DNA of 9,003 bases, taken from Chitinophagaceae bacterium (lineage in GTDB: Bacteria > Bacteroidota > Bacteroidia > Chitinophagales > Chitinophagaceae). The notes beneath the pieces were generated by a model. That model made no database searches. It was not told where the DNA came from and saw only the letters and a list, made by a program, of their open reading frames with translations. The DNA lies in contig CANHEC010000048.1 in NCBI GenBank assembly GCA_947459455.1, positions 1-9,003 on the forward strand. Direction: 5' to 3'. Below are positions 5,154-9,003 of the stretch, piece by piece. The position numbers and the translations under genes are program-made. Each line of letters starts with the position of its first letter. Positions within the stretch are counted from its first letter, which is position 1.

Positions 5154-7946
5154 GTGAAGAATCTCAGCCTCTACTTTTTCCTGGCCATTTTTACTACACT
5201 TTCCAGCCTGTCAGCCGCTGCACAAAACGTGCGGATTACCGGTAAGATTATCAACCAACGCAACCAGCCCGTGGCTGGTGCAACGGTGGGCATCAAAGGC
5301 CAGCGCAGCGTGCCGGCCAATGCCGATGGCGAATTTGTACTATCGGTGCCGGCTGGTAACTATACCATCACCGTGTCGGCCATTGGGTACAAAACCAAAG
5401 AGGTGTCAGACGTAGATGTAAAGGCGGGTGCCGACAACACGGTTGATATCGTATTGGAAGACAAGAAAGAGGAGTTGGGCGAAGTAGTGGTAACCAGCAG
5501 TCGCCGGCAGGAAAGCACCAATGCCTTGCTGACCTTTCAGAAGAACAACACGGCCATGAGCAGCGGTCTGGCGGCTGATTTTATCAGGAGGACACCTGAC
5601 AAGAACACCGGTGAAGTGCTGCGCCGGGTGAGTGGCGCTTCTATCCAGGACAACAAGTTTGTAGTAGTACGTGGCCTGAGCGACCGCTACAACGCGGCCA
5701 TGGTAAATGGCGCCACCCTGCCCAGCTCAGAACCCGATAAAAAGGCTTTTTCTTTCGATATCATTCCCTCGCAGCTCATTGATAATATTGTTATTAATAA
5801 GACAGCTACACCCGAACTGACCGGTGAATTTGCCGGTGGCCTGGTGCAGGTAGCTACCAAAGACATTCCTACCAAAAACCTGCTGAGCGTGGGCCTGAGC
5901 CTCGGTTTCAACACCCAGAGCATCGGCCAGGAGTTTTTCAGCAACAACCGCGGCGGCACCGATTGGCTGGGCTTTGATGACGGACAGCGTCGCCTGCCGG
6001 GTTCATATCCTCGCAAGTATGGCGACTACAACCGCCTGCCGGTAGCCGATCGCTTTGCGGTAGCCCGCGACTTTAACGATGCTGTGTTTGGCGAAACCCG
6101 CTCTACTGCAGGCCCCATTCAGCAGTACAACCTCACGTGGGCCAATGCCGTACGTGGCAAAAATGGCGGTGCTTTCGGTTCGGTATTCGGCCTTACCTAT
6201 CGCAATTCGAAGCTCATATTCCCCACAGTGGATCGGCAGATTTTCGATTTTGATGGTACCACCCTGCTGGATTATGTGGATGCGCAAAACAAGTACAGCA
6301 CCACCTGGGGCGCCGTGGCCAACTTTGCGTACACCAAAGGCAAAACAAAGATTGCTTTCAAGAACCTGTTCAACCAACTGTTTGAAGACAACTACTACCG
6401 CCGCAATGGTTTGAACGTAGACAACCTGCAGGACGTGCAGATGCGGTCGAGTGTGCTGAACCAGCGCAGCCTCTATAGCTCGCAGGTAGAATTGACGCAC
6501 CAGTTTAAGAACAAGTTCAAGTTCAGCGGCAATATCAACTACGCATTCAATAAAAAAGACCAGCCCGACCTGCGGGTCATGACGTTTGCCCGCCCCGCCG
6601 GTAGCAATCAGCCTTTCAGCCTGAACAACCGCGGCAACAATACCAACCGCTTTTGGAGCGATCTGAAAGATCAGAGCGTAGGCTATCAGGTAAAGCTCGA
6701 AATGCCGTTCAATCTGAAAGGCGTGAAGCAGGTAGCGACAGTGGGTGGCGGTTCTTTTGCCCGCATTCGCCAGTTTCAGGCCATCATTATGGGTGTAAAT
6801 GATCCGTCGAATCCTGCGCTGATGTTTCAGTCGTTCGATCAGATTTTCAATAAAAACAATTTCGGCCCCAACGGTTTTGGCATGATCACCGATCTACAAA
6901 ACGTAAACGACAAGTATTTCGGTGCGTCGGTGCTGAGCAATGCCTTCGTCATGTTTGACAACAAACTAAGCGATAAGTGGCGCTTGGTATGGGGTGCACG
7001 TGGCGAATACTTTGAGCAGGTGGTAGAAACCAACGCTACCAAAAACCTGGAAGTAAACAGCACCAAGTTTGACCTGCTGCCTTCGGCCAACCTGACCTAT
7101 ACGCCCAACCGTAAAACCAACCTGCGCCTGGCTACCAGCCGCACCGTGGCACGTCCCGAGTTTCGCGAAGTAGCACCGTTTGCCTTCTTCGATTTTGAAG
7201 AGATTGCTTCTACCGTGGGCAACCCCGACCTGAAGCGTTCGTCTATTGTGAATGCTGATGTTCGCTACGAGTACTATCCTAAAAACGGCGAAGTGTTGTC
7301 TGTCGGCGCTTTCTTTAAATCGTTCGCCGATCCTATTGAACTGCGGCTGAACAGTGCCAGTGCCCCCACCCGCCGCCAGTATCAGTATCAAAATGCCGAG
7401 TCGGCTATCCTGTACGGTACCGAGGTGGAGTTTCGCAAGTCGCTCGGCTTTTTAGGCAAAGAAGGTGGCTGGCTGGAAAATGTGTACTTCAATGGCAACG
7501 CCTCGCTGCTATTCAGCGAAGTAACACTGCAAATACAGGATGCCTCCGGCGAGAGGACTGGTTCGGTCAATCGTCCGCTGCAGGGCCAAAGTCCTTACCT
7601 CATCAACGCCGGTTTTCAGTACGACGGCAAGAATGGTTTCAACGCCTCGATTCTGTACAACGTAATTGGCCAGCGCCTCCGCTTTGTGGGCAACGAAAAC
7701 TTTGGCGACATCTACGAGAAGCCCCGAAACCTGCTCGATCTGCAGGTGTCGAAAAAAATTATGAAACAGCGTGGTGAGTTGCGCCTGACCGTGAGCGACC
7801 TGCTGAACCAGTACGTGCTGCTGTACGAAAAGCCCATCTTCAAAGAGAAGACTGCTTACGATAAAAATGTGGACCGCATTTTCACCCGCTTCCGTCCGGG
7901 CACTACCATCAGCATCGGCTTCACCTACGATATCAATCTTAAATAA
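5154..7946 (+). CDS. TonB-dependent outer-membrane receptor with carboxypeptidase-regulatory-like domain
   Basis: The 930-residue protein should form a TonB-gated outer-membrane beta-barrel that imports a scarce ligand. A signal peptide covers about residues 1-23 (hydrophobic LYFFLAIFTTL, then SAAAQ). Residues 25-102 form a carboxypeptidase-regulatory-like beta-sandwich (VRITGKI...PVAGATV...GYKT), typical of Bacteroidota receptors. EELGEVVVTSSR (107-118) fits a TonB-box region. The plug spans about 120-237, with VVVRGLSDRYNAAMVNGATL (170-189) and NKTATPELTGEFAGG (215-229); the rest is barrel. Size and domain order fit, but it is not a clear SusC, and no SusD follows. The start is GTG, chosen because the signal peptide begins there and no ATG lies near. 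The C-terminus is FTYDINLK, without the usual terminal aromatic residue. The lipoprotein gene follows after 32 bases, so the two are probably co-transcribed. The ligand cannot be read from the sequence. Confidence 0.93.
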   Translation: MKNLSLYFFLAIFTTLSSLSAAAQNVRITGKIINQRNQPVAGATVGIKGQRSVPANADGEFVLSVPAGNYTITVSAIGYKTKEVSDVDVKAGADNTVDIVLEDKKEELGEVVVTSSRRQESTNALLTFQKNNTAMSSGLAADFIRRTPDKNTGEVLRRVSGASIQDNKFVVVRGLSDRYNAAMVNGATLPSSEPDKKAFSFDIIPSQLIDNIVINKTATPELTGEFAGGLVQVATKDIPTKNLLSVGLSLGFNTQSIGQEFFSNNRGGTDWLGFDDGQRRLPGSYPRKYGDYNRLPVADRFAVARDFNDAVFGETRSTAGPIQQYNLTWANAVRGKNGGAFGSVFGLTYRNSKLIFPTVDRQIFDFDGTTLLDYVDAQNKYSTTWGAVANFAYTKGKTKIAFKNLFNQLFEDNYYRRNGLNVDNLQDVQMRSSVLNQRSLYSSQVELTHQFKNKFKFSGNINYAFNKKDQPDLRVMTFARPAGSNQPFSLNNRGNNTNRFWSDLKDQSVGYQVKLEMPFNLKGVKQVATVGGGSFARIRQFQAIIMGVNDPSNPALMFQSFDQIFNKNNFGPNGFGMITDLQNVNDKYFGASVLSNAFVMFDNKLSDKWRLVWGARGEYFEQVVETNATKNLEVNSTKFDLLPSANLTYTPNRKTNLRLATSRTVARPEFREVAPFAFFDFEEIASTVGNPDLKRSSIVNADVRYEYYPKNGEVLSVGAFFKSFADPIELRLNSASAPTRRQYQYQNAESAILYGTEVEFRKSLGFLGKEGGWLENVYFNGNASLLFSEVTLQIQDASGERTGSVNRPLQGQSPYLINAGFQYDGKNGFNASILYNVIGQRLRFVGNENFGDIYEKPRNLLDLQVSKKIMKQRGELRLTVSDLLNQYVLLYEKPIFKEKTAYDKNVDRIFTRFRPGTTISIGFTYDINLK

Positions 7947-7978
7947 TCCCTCCGTCCAAAATCTTTCAAATCAATACA

Positions 7979-9003
7979 ATGAAAAAGTTCGGTTTTATCC
8001 TCGCCGCAGCTGCGCTCAGCTTCAGCGCTTGCATCAAGGTGGATATTGACAACTCCAGCACCGGCACCATCCAGCCCGGTGGCTTTACTACCAAGCAGGA
8101 AGAAATTATCTCAACCAAAGTGATCACCGGTGTGATCAATGATGGTGAAAACGTGGAATTGCCCAAGGGCAAATACACGCTGAGAGGATATGTGTATGTA
8201 AATGGTCGTGCTTCTATCCGCTTTGCAGCTGGTAGTGTTATTGTGAGCGACACCGTACAGAAAGGTGCGCTGATCATTGAGCAGAACTCAAAGATTTTTG
8301 CAGAAGGCACCGCGACCGAGCCCATCATTTTCACCTCGGGCAAGGCTGCCGGCCAGCGTCGCCCCGGCGATTGGGGTGGTATTGTGGTGCTGGGCAATGC
8401 CCCCACCAACCGGACCACGCCTCCCATTATCGAAGGTGGTGTAAACGCCATTTATGGTGGCAGTGTTACAGCCGACAATAGCGGTACTATTCGCTACGTA
8501 CGCATTGAGTATGCTGGTATTGCCGCCGACCCCAACTCTGAGATCAACGGCCTTACCCTGGGTGGTGTAGGTAGCGGTACTACCATTCAGTTTGTGCAGG
8601 TATCGTACGGAAACGATGATGCCTACGAATTCTTCGGCGGTACTGTAAATGCTAAAAACCTGATCGCCTTTGCTACTGCCGATGATGACTACGATTTCGA
8701 CTTTGGTTATGTTGGTCAGCTGCAGTTTGGCGTAGCCCTGCGTGATCCGCTGTTTGTAGATGCCGGCGATGCTGGCAACGGCGTAGAGTGCGATAATGAC
8801 GCCACCGGCACCCTGGCCACCCCTTTCACCCGTCCGGTTATCAGCAACTTTACATGGGTGGGTCCTAATAATGCTGACGGTACCCTGGCCAACCACAACT
8901 TCAACATGCGCTGGCGCCGTTCTACCCGCTTCGATGTACGCAACTCTATTTTGATGGGCTATATGGATGCCGGTTTCTCGATGGAGAGCGATTCTACCAT
9001 CAG
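7979..9003 (+). CDS. Lipoprotein with right-handed beta-helix-like repeats, partner of the receptor, partial (3' end missing)
   Basis: From the ATG at 7979 the frame is open for 341 codons to the right edge, so the C-terminus is missing. The N-terminus is a lipoprotein signal peptide (MKKFGFILAAAALSFSAC); cysteine 18 is the likely lipidated residue, though phenylalanine at -3 is unusual. The following IKVDID, with nearby acidic residues, could act as a surface-export signal. Hydrophobic, glycine-rich turns (YVNGRASIRFAAGSVI, LIIEQNSKIFAEGTATEPI, GDWGGIVVLGNA at 130-141, INGLTLGGVGSGTTIQFVQV) suggest a right-handed parallel beta-helix (pectin-lyase-like fold). Acidic clusters NDDAYEFFGG (212-221) and ADDDYDFDFGY (234-244) may bind calcium or ligand. 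I recognise the pattern from uncharacterised Bacteroidota and proteobacterial proteins often next to TonB receptors. Its 32-base spacing implies an operon and a joint role at the cell surface. Enzymatic activity (lyase) is possible but unsupported. Confidence 0.85.
   Translation, partial: MKKFGFILAAAALSFSACIKVDIDNSSTGTIQPGGFTTKQEEIISTKVITGVINDGENVELPKGKYTLRGYVYVNGRASIRFAAGSVIVSDTVQKGALIIEQNSKIFAEGTATEPIIFTSGKAAGQRRPGDWGGIVVLGNAPTNRTTPPIIEGGVNAIYGGSVTADNSGTIRYVRIEYAGIAADPNSEINGLTLGGVGSGTTIQFVQVSYGNDDAYEFFGGTVNAKNLIAFATADDDYDFDFGYVGQLQFGVALRDPLFVDAGDAGNGVECDNDATGTLATPFTRPVISNFTWVGPNNADGTLANHNFNMRWRRSTRFDVRNSILMGYMDAGFSMESDSTI

Noticed and set aside
6003..6500. A 165-codon open frame antisense to the receptor gene
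   Set aside because: It is a shadow of the well-supported receptor frame, with no recognisable domain.
7966..8896. Two overlapping antisense frames across the lipoprotein gene
   Set aside because: They run opposite a lipoprotein frame that has a signal peptide, repeats and operon spacing; their products are low-complexity and unrecognised.

Overview
This 9-kb window looks like ordinary chromosomal DNA of a Bacteroidota bacterium, possibly a member of the Chitinophagaceae; the family is an inference. The support is: a TonB-dependent receptor with an N-terminal carboxypeptidase-regulatory-like domain, followed by a lipoprotein gene; no convincing Shine-Dalgarno sequences before the genes; and several octamers matching the Bacteroidota -7 promoter element TAnnTTTG. 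By eye the GC content is moderate (about half), and codon use looks uniform, with no sign of recent transfer. I saw no tRNA, rRNA, CRISPR array, transposon or phage gene.

Left part (1-2612, all on the minus strand): the start of an XRE-family helix-turn-helix regulator runs off the left edge. Next come the C-terminal subunit of a split transketolase and galE (UDP-glucose 4-epimerase). Two of these genes have a -7-like octamer shortly upstream, so they are probably separate transcription units. For galE the octamer lies so close to the ATG that the mRNA may be leaderless.

Middle part (2570-4962, minus strand): in transcription order, a small zinc-ribbon protein, a PhoU-like DUF47 protein and a Pit-family phosphate permease, closed by a clear intrinsic terminator at 2570-2612. 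DUF47 and Pit are a well-known pair for low-affinity phosphate uptake across the inner membrane and its control.

Right part (5154-9003, plus strand, divergent): a 930-residue TonB-dependent receptor, then 32 bases later a lipoprotein with a right-handed beta-helix-like sequence, truncated by the right edge. They look like an operon for outer-membrane uptake or binding of an unknown ligand. No SusD-like gene is present, so the lipoprotein may play the partner role. Divergent placement beside pit/DUF47 raises a phosphate-related function as a testable idea, but nothing in the sequence proves it.

No stretch longer than about 200 bases lacks a gene. I found no clearly new system. The most interesting items are the receptor/lipoprotein pair, the altered zinc-ribbon cysteine spacing, the unpaired transketolase subunit and the possibly leaderless galE.
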